From Rhodococcus triatomae BKS 15-14 (GTDB lineage: Bacteria > Actinomycetota > Actinomycetes > Mycobacteriales > Mycobacteriaceae), in the NCBI GenBank assembly GCA_000341795.1, contig AODO01000001.1, positions 62,001-126,000 on the forward strand: a stretch of DNA of 64,000 bases, read 5' to 3'. The translations under genes and the position numbers were made by a program. The number at the start of each line of letters is the position of its first letter. Position 1 is the first letter of the stretch. The notes beneath the pieces were generated by a model. It ran no database searches. It worked only from the letters and a program-made list of their open reading frames with translations, and had not been told where the DNA came from. This document shows, piece by piece, positions 28,465 to 37,174 of the stretch.

Positions 28465-30615
28465 TCAGCCGCGGGGAAGCCCGAGCAGCTGTTCGGCGGC
28501 GACGGTGAGCAGGATCTGCTCGGTGCCCCCGGCGATGGTCAGGCAGCGCGTGTTGAGGAACTGCTTGGACAGCGGACCCTCGACCGCACCCGCGACACCT
28601 GCACACTCGAGCCCGAACTCGGCAACGGCCTGCCGGTGCCGCACACCGACGAGCTTCCGCACGCTCGACTCCGGACCCGGGTCCTGCCCGTCGATCTGCC
28701 GCAGGGTGGTGCGGTGCTCGAGCAGCGAACCGACCATCGCGTCCCCGACGAGGAAACCGATCCGATCCTCGGTGACGGGGTCGGTGCCACCGCGCGCGGA
28801 CAGCTCCAGGAGGTCCTCCATCGCCTTGCCGAGCGAGGACCCGCCACTCATCGCGACGCGCTCGTTGGCGAGCGTGGTGCGGGCCAGCTTCCAGCCGCCG
28901 TTCACCTGCCCGACGACGCACTCGTCGGGCACGAAGACGCCGTCGAGGAACACCTCGTTGAACAACTCGTCGCCGGTGATCTCGCGCAGCGGGGACACCC
29001 GGATCCCGGCGCTGCGCATGTCGACGACGAAGTAGGTGATGCCCTTGTGCTTGGGCGCGTCCTTGTCCGTCCGCGCCAGGCAGATCGCCCAGTCCGCCTC
29101 GCGCGCGAGCGAGGTCCACACCTTCTGCCCGTTCAGAACCCAACCGCCGTCGACCTTTTCGGCCGTGGTGCGCAGCGCGGCGAGGTCGGAGCCGGCACCG
29201 GGCTCGGAGAACAGCTGGCACCAGATCAGGTCGCCCCGCAGCGTCGGCATCGCGAAACGTTCGATCTGCTCGGCGGTTCCGTGCTGCAGGATGGTCGGCA
29301 CGGCCCACCAGCCGATCACCAGGTTCGGGGTCTCGAGTCCCGCCCGCGACTGCTCCTCCCCGAACAGGATCTGCTCGGCCGCCCGCGCCGACCTGCCGTA
29401 CGGTGCGGGCCAGTGCGGTGCCAGGTATCCGGACTCGGCGAACGCCACGCGGCGCTCCGCCTCGGGCAGCGCCGCGATCGCCTCGATGTCGGCGCGGACG
29501 CTCGGACGCTGCGACTCGAGGTCGCCGAGATCGACTGTCAGGTGCCGCCGCGCGCCGCCACGCGTCAGGTCGGCGACCCGCGCCCGCCAGGCTGCACCGC
29601 CACCGAGCAGCTGTCGCAGCGACACCATCCGGCGAAGGTAGAAGTGGGCGTCGTGCTCCCAGGTGAAACCGATACCACCGAGAACCTGGATGCAGTCCTT
29701 GGCGGTGTCGACGGCCGCGTCCAGTGCGACCGACGCGGCGACGGCCGCCGCGATCGGAAGTTCCTCGCCCGACTCGGCCGCGACCGCGGCGTCCCACGCC
29801 ACCGCGCGGATCTGCTCGGTGCGGCACAACATCTCCGCGCACAGGTGCTTGATCGCCTGGAACGAGCCGATGGGCTTGCCGAACTGCTCACGGATCTTCG
29901 CGTACTCGACGGCGGTCGTCAGGCACCAGCCCGCCACACCGGCCGCCTCGGCGGCGACCAGGGTGGCAGCGAGGTCGCGGACCCGGCCGGCCGGCACGTC
30001 GGCGAGCACCCGGTCTCCGGGGACCCGCAGGCCGTCACACGTCACCGTCGCCAGCGGAACGCTGACGTCGACGTTCTGGACCGCCTCGACCACGAGGCCG
30101 TCCGTGCCCGCCTCGACCAGGCACCACACCAGTTCGTCGCCGCGAGTCGCGGACAGCAGAACGCCCAGGTCGGGGGCGGCGCCGAGCGCATGCCCGGCGG
30201 AGCCGTCGAGGAGCAGCGAACCGTCCGGCCCGACCGTGGCGGTCACGTTCCCGCCGAGCGCGACTCCGACGGGCAGCGTGCCCTCGGCGAGCTCGGGGCC
30301 CCACTGCTTCGCGGCGGGCTCACCGCTGCGTCCGACGACGAGCGCGGCCAGCGCGGTCGACAGCACGGGGCCGGGAACCAGTGCGGCGGCGGTGGCCTCG
30401 AGCATCGCGGCGAGGTCGACGACCTCACCGTCGGCGCCACCGACCTCCTCGGACTGGGCGACCATGAACACGCCGAGGTCGGCGATCGCGCCCCAGTGCG
30501 TCCGCCACGCGTTGTTCTCGTCCGCGCGCAGCGTCTCGACCGGGTTCGCGGCACGCGCCCAGGATCGAATCGATTCCTGAACCGCACGCTGCTCGTCTGT
30601 GGTGGCAATTGTCAC
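28465..30615 (-). CDS. chsE3: double-domain steroid acyl-CoA dehydrogenase (FadE34-type)
   Basis: A 716-residue protein made of two fused acyl-CoA dehydrogenase domains, the architecture of FadE34/ChsE3, which desaturates the five-carbon steroid side chain. The first half ends with KIREQFGKPIGSFQAIKH (near residue 224) and CIQVLGGIGFTWEHDAHFYLRR (near 307). The second half carries FSEPGAGSDLAALRT (near 470) and ends with IAGGTEQILLTVAAEQLLGLPRG. GTG is the chosen start; it lies 37 bases from the KstR operator. It heads the side-chain operon and is divergent from kstR, as in M. tuberculosis. Confidence 0.93.
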   Translation of the reverse strand: MTIATTDEQRAVQESIRSWARAANPVETLRADENNAWRTHWGAIADLGVFMVAQSEEVGGADGEVVDLAAMLEATAAALVPGPVLSTALAALVVGRSGEPAAKQWGPELAEGTLPVGVALGGNVTATVGPDGSLLLDGSAGHALGAAPDLGVLLSATRGDELVWCLVEAGTDGLVVEAVQNVDVSVPLATVTCDGLRVPGDRVLADVPAGRVRDLAATLVAAEAAGVAGWCLTTAVEYAKIREQFGKPIGSFQAIKHLCAEMLCRTEQIRAVAWDAAVAAESGEELPIAAAVAASVALDAAVDTAKDCIQVLGGIGFTWEHDAHFYLRRMVSLRQLLGGGAAWRARVADLTRGGARRHLTVDLGDLESQRPSVRADIEAIAALPEAERRVAFAESGYLAPHWPAPYGRSARAAEQILFGEEQSRAGLETPNLVIGWWAVPTILQHGTAEQIERFAMPTLRGDLIWCQLFSEPGAGSDLAALRTTAEKVDGGWVLNGQKVWTSLAREADWAICLARTDKDAPKHKGITYFVVDMRSAGIRVSPLREITGDELFNEVFLDGVFVPDECVVGQVNGGWKLARTTLANERVAMSGGSSLGKAMEDLLELSARGGTDPVTEDRIGFLVGDAMVGSLLEHRTTLRQIDGQDPGPESSVRKLVGVRHRQAVAEFGLECAGVAGAVEGPLSKQFLNTRCLTIAGGTEQILLTVAAEQLLGLPRG

Positions 30616-30652
30616 AAGCCTGGTAGCCCTTCTCGGTACTGACAAATCCCTC

Positions 30653-30666
30653 TAGAACGTGTTCTA
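30653..30666. promoter_or_regulatory. KstR operator between chsE3 and kstR
   Basis: TAGAACGTGTTCTA is a perfect palindrome and a full match to the KstR consensus. It is placed to control both the side-chain operon and kstR itself. Confidence 0.92.
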
Positions 30667-30760
30667 ATCTCTTAATCGGCTCTCAGTCAAGGCCGAGCCA
30701 CAAGCGCACATAGTTCCCTTAGACGATTCGGTTCGGAAAACACAGCAAGGAAGTTCGTTG

Positions 30761-31417
30761 ATGACGTCCTCATCCCGCACCCGTTCGGCCACCAAGGCCG
30801 GAACGAACGGCACCGTCAGCACACTGACGGACGACGACCTCAGCTCCAACGCCCAGCGCGAGCGCCGCAAGCGAATCCTCGATGCGACACTCGCGCTCGC
30901 GTCCAAGGGCGGGTACGAGGCCGTGCAGATGCGGGCAGTCGCCGAACGCGCCGACGTCGCCGTCGGCACCCTGTACCGCTACTTCCCGTCGAAGGTGCAC
31001 CTGCTGGTCTCCGCACTGGCCCGCGAGTTCGAGAAGATCGACGCCCGCAGGCGGATGCCTCCGGGCAACAGCCCCATCGAGCGCATGCACCTGATCCTCG
31101 GGCAGATCACACGCGCCATGCAGCGCGATCCCCTCCTCACCGAAGCCATGACGCGGGCGTTCATGTTCGCCGACGCGTCCGCCGCCGCCGAGGTCGATCA
31201 GGTCGGCCGTCTGATGGACTCGCTGTTCGCCCGCGCGATGAGCGACGGCACGCCCACCGAGGAGCAGCTGCAGATCGCTCGCGTGGTCTCCGACGTGTGG
31301 CTGTCGAACCTGGTCGCGTGGCTGACCCGGCGGTCGTCGGCGACCGACGTCGCCAAGCGACTGGAACTGACCGTCGAACTGTTGCTCGGTGGCTACAAGG
31401 ATCGGAGCAGTTTGTAA
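30761..31417 (+). CDS. kstR: TetR-family repressor of cholesterol catabolism
   Basis: KstR represses the upper cholesterol regulon and is released by early side-chain CoA metabolites. The 218-residue protein has the helix-turn-helix ILDATLALASKGGYEAVQMR...VAVGTLYRYFPSK at residues 38-80, nearly identical by recollection to mycobacterial KstR, and the ligand domain segment DPLLTEAMTRAFMFADASAA. AAGGA precedes the ATG; a TTG immediately before is in frame. The KstR operator 95 bases upstream implies autoregulation. Confidence 0.95.
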   Translation: MTSSSRTRSATKAGTNGTVSTLTDDDLSSNAQRERRKRILDATLALASKGGYEAVQMRAVAERADVAVGTLYRYFPSKVHLLVSALAREFEKIDARRRMPPGNSPIERMHLILGQITRAMQRDPLLTEAMTRAFMFADASAAAEVDQVGRLMDSLFARAMSDGTPTEEQLQIARVVSDVWLSNLVAWLTRRSSATDVAKRLELTVELLLGGYKDRSSL

Positions 31418-31418
31418 G

Positions 31419-31424
31419 TAGACT
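31419..31424 (+). promoter_or_regulatory. -10 element of a leaderless promoter (trehalose fusion gene)
   Basis: TAGACT overlaps the end of the kstR-otsB gap and lies seven bases before the GTG of the fusion gene. No Shine-Dalgarno sequence is present. Confidence 0.6.
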
Positions 31425-31431
31425 CTGCGCA

Positions 31432-33972
31432 GTGAGTGCGCAGGATCTACCAGTCGAGCTCCGTCGACGTCTCGTCGCCATCGCGCGGACGCCGCGCCTA
31501 CTCGTCGCGTCCGACTACGACGGCACCATGGCGCCGATCGTCTCGGACCCGTCGAAGGCCTTCCCCCACGCGGATGCGGTGCGCGCCATGCGCGCCCTCG
31601 CCATCCTCCCCGGGACGACGTCGGCAGTCATATCCGGTCGCGCACTGCGCGACCTGGCGATGCTGTCCCGGCTTCCGGTCGAGGTTCAGCTCGTCGGCAG
31701 CCACGGCTCCGAGTTCGACGTCGGCTTCGTCCACGAGATCAGCGACGACGCCCGCCGGCTGCTCCGCGAGGTGACCACCGAGCTGCAGGCGATCGCCCAG
31801 GACGGCGCCGGCATCGCCGTCGAGACGAAACCCGCCAGCGCGGCGCTGCACGTGCGCAACGCCGACCCCGAGGTCGGCGAGCGCGCGCTCGAGCGGGTGC
31901 GCCAGGGCGCCGCCAAATGGAACGGCGTCCAGGTCACCGAGGGCAAGGCCGTCATCGAACTCGCCGTCATCGTCACCGACAAGGGTGAGGCACTCGACAT
32001 CCTGCGGCACCGCGAGGGCGCGTCCGCGGCGGTGTTCTTCGGCGACGACGTCACGGACGAGAAGGCGTTCGCCCGCCTGCAGGGACCCGACATCGGGGTG
32101 AAGATCGGCCCCGGTGACTCGCTCGCCGAATTCCGCATCGACAGCACCGAGGACGTCGGCACGGCACTCGCCTTCCTCCTGGAGGAGCGACGCACCTGGC
32201 TGCACGGGGAGAGTGCACCGCCGATCGAGCGGCTGACGATGCTCGCCAATCCGCGCACCGTCGCACTGCTGACCCCTGACGCGACGGTCACCTGGCTGTG
32301 TCACCCCGAACCCGATTCCGCGGCGGTGTTCGCACATCTGCTCGGCGGGGTCGGCGCCGGCCACTTCAGCGTGGGACCGCAGCGCACCGGCCTCCCGTTG
32401 AGCCAGCGGTACGACGACGGCACCATGACGGTCCACACGAGCTGGGCGAGCCTGCAGGTCACCGACTACCTGCCGCACGACGTCCCGGTGGGACGCACCG
32501 AGCTGACCCGGGTGATCACCGGCCGCGCGAAGGCCGTGGTGACCTTCGCACCGCGACCCGAGTTCGGCCAGGTCCAGGTCCATCTCGAGAAGGAGGAGGA
32601 CGGCCTGCGGGTGTACGGCACCAACGACCCGGTCGTGCTCCGCTCGCCGGGCGTCGCATGGGAGATCACCAGCGACGGCGTCCAGCAGACCGCGCACGCA
32701 GTGGTCGATCCGAGCGCCGGCCCCGTTGTTCTCGAACTGCGGTGCGGCACAACGGACCTGAGCCCGTCGGTCGTCCCGGAGGCGGAGCGCCGCGCCGAAT
32801 CGGAGGCGTACTGGCGGGACTGGGCGGACGGCCTCGCACTGCCCGCCCGCAAGACCGGCCTGATGAAGCGCTCGGCTCTGACGCTGCGCGGGCTCGTCCA
32901 CGCGGACAGCGGGTCGATCCTCGCCGCCGCGACCACGTCCCTGCCCGAGGATCTCGGCGGCGTCCGGAACTGGGACTACCGCTACTGCTGGCTGCGGGAC
33001 GCGTCGATGACCGCGTCGGCGCTCGTCGCCCTCGGCTCGCTCGGCGAGGCCGAGGCGTTCCTGGAGTGGGTGCACCGGGTTCTCGACACCCTTCCGGGCC
33101 CGGAACGCCTGCACCCGCTGTACACGATCCAGGGCACCAACCTGCCTCCCGAGGCCGTGATCGACGCGCTCCCCGGATACGGCGGCTCGCGGCCCGTGCG
33201 CGTCGGCAATGCCGCGAATTCCCAAGTCCAACTGGACGTGTTCGGCCCGATCGTCGAGCTGATCGTCCACCTCGCGGAGGCTCGTCGGGACAAGGGCATC
33301 GTCGACGCCCTGACCGACCGGGACTGGAACCTGGTGCTGGCGATGGTGTCGGCGGTCGAGCGGCGGTGGGCGGAGCCCGACAACGGGATCTGGGAGATCC
33401 GTGGAAACCCGCGCCACCACGTGTACTCGAAGGTGATGTGCTGGGTGACCGTGGACCGGGCGCTGCGCCTGGCCGACGAGTTCGGCCGGGACGCCGGGGT
33501 GGGTTGGGCGGAGTTGCGCACCGAGATCGCCGACGAGGTGCGCGATCGCGGCTGGAGCGACCGGGCGAACTCGTACACCGCCGCCTACGACGGCACCGAC
33601 CTCGACGCCGCCACCCTGTACATCGGGCTGTCCGGGCTGGTCGACCCGTCGGATCCTCGATTCGCGGCGACGGTCACCGCAACCGAGGCCGAATTGCGCA
33701 GCGGTGCAACGGTGTACCGCTACCACCACGACGACGGGCTGCCGGGCGGCGAAGGCGGCTTCCACCTGTGCGCGGCGTGGCTGGTGGAGGCGTACCTGCT
33801 GATCGGGCAGCGCTCGGACGCCGAGGCGCTGTTCGCGCAGCTGGTCGCCGCGGCCGGGCCCACCGGCCTGCTGGCGGAGGAGTACGACCCGGTCGCCGAA
33901 CGCTCGCTGGGCAATCACCCCCAGGCGTACAGCCACATCGGTCTGCTCCGCTGCGCCCACCTGCTCAGCTAG
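31432..33972 (+). CDS. trehalose-6-phosphate phosphatase fused to a GH15 glycosidase
   Basis: An 846-residue fusion. Residues 1-265 are a HAD-type trehalose-6-phosphate phosphatase: DYDGTMAP holds the nucleophile (Asp28), SGR and the GSHGSE cap segment follow, and GDDVTDEKAF (near 204) binds magnesium. Residues 270-846 form a glycoside hydrolase 15 domain: an N-terminal beta-sandwich, then the catalytic barrel with NWDYRYCWLRDASMT near 513 and GLLAEEYDP near 815, the latter carrying the presumed catalytic base. Actinobacterial GH15 proteins include trehalases, so one polypeptide may dephosphorylate trehalose-6-phosphate and hydrolyse the product; the second activity is inferred. Confidence 0.88.
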   Translation: MSAQDLPVELRRRLVAIARTPRLLVASDYDGTMAPIVSDPSKAFPHADAVRAMRALAILPGTTSAVISGRALRDLAMLSRLPVEVQLVGSHGSEFDVGFVHEISDDARRLLREVTTELQAIAQDGAGIAVETKPASAALHVRNADPEVGERALERVRQGAAKWNGVQVTEGKAVIELAVIVTDKGEALDILRHREGASAAVFFGDDVTDEKAFARLQGPDIGVKIGPGDSLAEFRIDSTEDVGTALAFLLEERRTWLHGESAPPIERLTMLANPRTVALLTPDATVTWLCHPEPDSAAVFAHLLGGVGAGHFSVGPQRTGLPLSQRYDDGTMTVHTSWASLQVTDYLPHDVPVGRTELTRVITGRAKAVVTFAPRPEFGQVQVHLEKEEDGLRVYGTNDPVVLRSPGVAWEITSDGVQQTAHAVVDPSAGPVVLELRCGTTDLSPSVVPEAERRAESEAYWRDWADGLALPARKTGLMKRSALTLRGLVHADSGSILAAATTSLPEDLGGVRNWDYRYCWLRDASMTASALVALGSLGEAEAFLEWVHRVLDTLPGPERLHPLYTIQGTNLPPEAVIDALPGYGGSRPVRVGNAANSQVQLDVFGPIVELIVHLAEARRDKGIVDALTDRDWNLVLAMVSAVERRWAEPDNGIWEIRGNPRHHVYSKVMCWVTVDRALRLADEFGRDAGVGWAELRTEIADEVRDRGWSDRANSYTAAYDGTDLDAATLYIGLSGLVDPSDPRFAATVTATEAELRSGATVYRYHHDDGLPGGEGGFHLCAAWLVEAYLLIGQRSDAEALFAQLVAAAGPTGLLAEEYDPVAERSLGNHPQAYSHIGLLRCAHLLS

Positions 33973-34006
33973 GCGGCGTCACCCGTCGCACACGGGAGTT
34001 GCCCCT

Positions 34007-34054
34007 GCCTGTCCGCGAGTGTGGTGGTCGCGGCTGCCGCACCCGCGCACAGGC
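34007..34054. repeat. palindrome copy 3, diverged, between convergent genes
   Basis: Arms of about 20 bases (starting GCCTGTCCGCGAG and ending CGCGCACAGGC) pair with a few mismatches and G-U pairs. They share the CCTGTnCGCG...CGCGCACAGG outer core with the palindromes near 2.3 and 23.5 kb; the loop differs. Confidence 0.65.
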
Positions 34055-35164
34055 CTATTCGGCGGGGCCGCGGTGCCAGGTGCGGGGAGGGGCCGCGGTG
34101 TGACCGCGGATCAGCTCGGTGGCGAGGATCTCGACACTGGACTCTCCCGACTTCGACTCGCGCAGGAGCAGCGCCCCCGCTCGGCGTCCCTTCTCCTCGG
34201 CCGGCTGTCGCACGGTCGTCAGTCCGGTCGCCAACGCCTCGGGCACGCCGTCGAAACCCGTCACGGACAGCTCGGAGGGCACGTCGATTCCGCGCCACCG
34301 CGCGAACTCCCGTGCGCCGAGGGCCAACACGTCGGTCGTGCAGATCAGCGCGGTGATGTCGGGATTGATCGCCAGCGTCCGCTCCGCCGCAGCGTGACCC
34401 GACGCCACGGTGTGCGCGGAACTCTCGACGACCGTCAGCTCTGCCGGGTCGAGGCCGATGGCCAGCATCGCGTCCTGCACGCCCGCGATGCGCTCGCGCT
34501 GCACGTGGAAGTGCGGCGACTGCAGGCGCTCGGCGTCCGCGCGGCCGTCGCGGGCGTCGTGCCCGAGACGCATGCACAGCACGCCCACCCGCGTGTGTCC
34601 GAGACCGAGCAGATGGTCGGCGAGTTCGCGCATCGCGCCGCGATCGTCGATGCCGACCAGCGAGGCACCCTCGATCTCGCGGGGCTGATCGCACACCACC
34701 ATGGGCAGCCGCCGTTCGAGGACGGCGGCGAGATAGGGGTCGTCGTCGGCGACCGAGTAGACGACGAAGGCGTCCACGCCGGCCTGCTGGACGACGGCGG
34801 CCGCCTCGACGTCGTCTCGCCCGGGTCCGGCGGGAATGAGCAGCAGCCCCTGCCCGACCTCCTCGCAGGACTCGCTGAGGCCCGCGACGAAACTGGTCGC
34901 CGCGGGATCGCGGAACGAATAGCTCAGAGCCTCGGTCAGCAGCAGGCCGACGGCGCCCGCCTTCCGGGTGCGCAGCGACCGCGCCACCGGATCGGGACCC
35001 GGATAGCCGCGCCGCTTGGCCGCCTCGAGGACGCGGTTGCGCAGTTCCGCGGACAACTGGTCGGGCCGGTTGTACGCATTCGAGACCGTGGTGCGGGAGA
35101 CCTTCAACTCGGCAGCCAGCGACGCCAGTGTCGCCTGACGACGTGGATGACCGGATCGGGGCAT
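34055..35164 (-). CDS. LacI-family transcriptional regulator
   Basis: A 369-residue LacI/GalR repressor. The helix-turn-helix is TLASLAAELKVSRTTVSNAYNRPDQLS at residues 12-38, with the hinge helix AAKRRGYPGPDPVARSLR after it. The periplasmic-binding-like domain begins AGAVGLLLTEALSYSF; DDRGAMRELADHLLGLGHTRVG and VTGFDGVPEA are standard family segments. It lies between a trehalose gene and a zinc importer. A sugar effector is expected for the family, so the convergent trehalose gene is a reasonable target. Confidence 0.9.
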   Translation of the reverse strand: MPRSGHPRRQATLASLAAELKVSRTTVSNAYNRPDQLSAELRNRVLEAAKRRGYPGPDPVARSLRTRKAGAVGLLLTEALSYSFRDPAATSFVAGLSESCEEVGQGLLLIPAGPGRDDVEAAAVVQQAGVDAFVVYSVADDDPYLAAVLERRLPMVVCDQPREIEGASLVGIDDRGAMRELADHLLGLGHTRVGVLCMRLGHDARDGRADAERLQSPHFHVQRERIAGVQDAMLAIGLDPAELTVVESSAHTVASGHAAAERTLAINPDITALICTTDVLALGAREFARWRGIDVPSELSVTGFDGVPEALATGLTTVRQPAEEKGRRAGALLLRESKSGESSVEILATELIRGHTAAPPRTWHRGPAE

Positions 35165-35220
35165 ATCGGGACGGTACTGGGTGCACGCGTGATCGACAGC
35201 ACGACCCCGTCAATGTACAA

Positions 35221-35242
35221 CGGAAACGGTTTCCATTAATAT
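35221..35242. promoter_or_regulatory. operator palindrome and -10 element before znuA
   Basis: GGAAAC-G-GTTTCC (35222-35234) is a perfect 6-1-6 palindrome, overlapped downstream by the -10 hexamer TAATAT (35237-35242), which lies seven bases before the ATG. The AT-rich palindrome resembles both LacI-type operators and, more loosely, Zur boxes (10 of 15 positions against TGAAAATGATTTTCA). A repressor bound here would block the promoter. Confidence 0.6.
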
Positions 35243-35249
35243 TTGGACC

Positions 35250-36338
35250 ATGTCCCACGCACCCCGCAGTCTCAGTCGTGTCCGCACCCGCCTCCGGGGG
35301 CGGACCGGTCGTGTGACCGCGGTGGCCGTGGGCCTGACCACGGCCACCGCCCTGGCCCTCACCGGCTGCTCCTCCGCGTCCGATGCCGCCACCGACGGCC
35401 GCGTCACCGTCGTCGCCTCGACCAACGTGTGGGGATCGGTGGCCGCCGCCGTCGCGGGCGAGTACGCCGACGTGACGTCGATCATCAACGAGCCGTCCGC
35501 CGATCCGCACTCCTACGAGGCCAGCCCCCGCGACGCAGCCGCCGTGACCGACGCGGACCTCGTCGTCTACAACGGCGGCGGGTACGACGAGTTCGTCGAG
35601 GACATCCTCGCGGCGGAGGGCGACAAGCCGACCGTCAACGCCTACGAACTGCTCGGCACCGAATCCGATCTGCACGCGGGCCACGACCACGAGCCCACCG
35701 CGACCGGCACCGACGCGATCGCCGAGGACGCGGCGGCCCACGACACGGCCGAGAGCCACGACTCGCACGCGGGTCACAGCCACAGCCACGGGGGCGTCAA
35801 CGAACACGTCTGGTACGACATCTCCACCGTCGACACCGTCGCCCACGCCATCGCCACCGAACTCGGTGAACTCGACCCCGCCAACGCCGCCGCATACACC
35901 GCGAACGCCGAATCGTTCCACGGGAAACTGCACACCGTCGCGGACATCACCGCCGATGTCGCCGCCCGGCACGCGCACACGCCGGTCGCCCAGACCGAAC
36001 CCACGGCCCACTACCTGCTTGCGGCCGCCGACCTCGACGACCGCACGCCCGAGGACTTCACCCGCGCGATCGAGGAGGGCAACGACCCGCCGCCCGCCGC
36101 CATCGCCGCGACCCGGGACCTGCTGAGCGGCAAGCAGGTTGCGGTCCTCGTCTACAACAACCAGACCGAGGACAAGGTCACCCGCGACATGCGGTCCGTC
36201 GCCGAGGCCGCGGGCGTCCCCGTCGTCGAGGTCACCGAGACCCTGCCCGAGGGCGTCGACTACGTCCAGTGGCAGCTCTCGATCGCGGAACAGCTCGCGG
36301 CCGCACTCGAGGGCGCCGCAGCCGGAACGTCCGAATGA
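35250..36338 (+). CDS. znuA: zinc/metal ABC transporter substrate-binding lipoprotein
   Basis: A 362-residue cluster A-I metal-binding protein. The lipobox LTGCSS places the lipidated Cys at residue 40. The binding protein core starts VTVVASTNVWGSVAAAV. It has a His/Asp-rich insert (HAGHDHEP... and HDSHAGHSHSHGG, residues 145-180), typical of zinc-specific ZnuA proteins, followed by NEHVWYD, which bears a metal-binding His. The first gene of a three-gene operon, with overlaps of four bases at both internal junctions. Zinc rather than manganese is inferred from the His-rich loop. Confidence 0.9.
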   Translation: MSHAPRSLSRVRTRLRGRTGRVTAVAVGLTTATALALTGCSSASDAATDGRVTVVASTNVWGSVAAAVAGEYADVTSIINEPSADPHSYEASPRDAAAVTDADLVVYNGGGYDEFVEDILAAEGDKPTVNAYELLGTESDLHAGHDHEPTATGTDAIAEDAAAHDTAESHDSHAGHSHSHGGVNEHVWYDISTVDTVAHAIATELGELDPANAAAYTANAESFHGKLHTVADITADVAARHAHTPVAQTEPTAHYLLAAADLDDRTPEDFTRAIEEGNDPPPAAIAATRDLLSGKQVAVLVYNNQTEDKVTRDMRSVAEAAGVPVVEVTETLPEGVDYVQWQLSIAEQLAAALEGAAAGTSE

Positions 36339-37174
36339 CCGCGACGCCCACCGTCGCACTGCAGGGCGCCGAGCTGTCCTACGGCGCACGCACCCTGTGG
36401 TCGGGGCTCGACCTCGACGTCGCGCCCGGTGAGTTCGTCGCCGTGCTCGGCCCCAACGGATCCGGTAAGACCTCGCTGCTGAAGATGCTGCTCGGACAGG
36501 TCCCGCTGACGTCCGGGATCGCCCGGATCGTCGGCGAACCGGTTCGCGCGGGGAACCCGCACATCGGTTACATCCCCCAGCAGAAGACGATGGACGAGGG
36601 TCTGCCGCTGCGCGGCCGGGACCTCGTCGGGCTCGGAGTCGACGGGCACCGCTGGGGCTTCGGGTTCCGCAACCGCCGCACCCGGAACGCCATCGTCGAC
36701 GCCGCGATCGCCGAGGTCGGAGCCCAGGCGTACGCCGACGCGCCGATCGGCGCACTGTCCGGTGGCGAGCAGCAGCGACTGCGCGTCGCGCAGGCCCTCG
36801 TCGGTGATCCCGCCGTCCTGCTGTGCGACGAACCGCTCCTGAGCCTCGACCTCGCGAACCAGCGCCGCGTCTCCGATCTCATCCACGCCCGCCGACTGAG
36901 CCACGAGACCGCGGTCCTGTTCGTCACCCACGAGATCAACCCGATCCTGCCGCTCGTCGACCGCGTCCTCTATCTGGTCGACGGACGGTTCCGCATCGGC
37001 ACCGCCGCCGAGGTGATGACCTCCGAGGTGCTCTCCGAGTTGTACCGCACCGAGGTCGAAGTGCTGAAGGTCCGCGACCGTCTCGTCGTCGTCGGAACGG
37101 GTGACGCGATCGACGCGCTCGGCGGCGCCGGCGAACTGAGCACCGACTGCGCACACCACGAGGACCACGAGTGA
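36335..37174 (+). CDS. znuC: zinc/metal ABC transporter ATPase
   Basis: A 279-residue ATPase. Walker A GPNGSGKTS near residue 43, signature LSGGEQQRLR near 144, Walker B LLCDEPLLSLD near 166 and switch His in VTHEINPI are all intact. The ATG overlaps the znuA stop (ATGA). The C-terminal tail ends in a short His-rich sequence (CAHHEDHE), which may contact metal. Confidence 0.92.
   Translation: MTATPTVALQGAELSYGARTLWSGLDLDVAPGEFVAVLGPNGSGKTSLLKMLLGQVPLTSGIARIVGEPVRAGNPHIGYIPQQKTMDEGLPLRGRDLVGLGVDGHRWGFGFRNRRTRNAIVDAAIAEVGAQAYADAPIGALSGGEQQRLRVAQALVGDPAVLLCDEPLLSLDLANQRRVSDLIHARRLSHETAVLFVTHEINPILPLVDRVLYLVDGRFRIGTAAEVMTSEVLSELYRTEVEVLKVRDRLVVVGTGDAIDALGGAGELSTDCAHHEDHE

Noticed and set aside
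31498-33960. Minus-strand open frame of about 820 codons across the trehalose fusion gene
   Set aside because: Antisense shadow with no domain; both halves of the sense protein have catalytic motifs.
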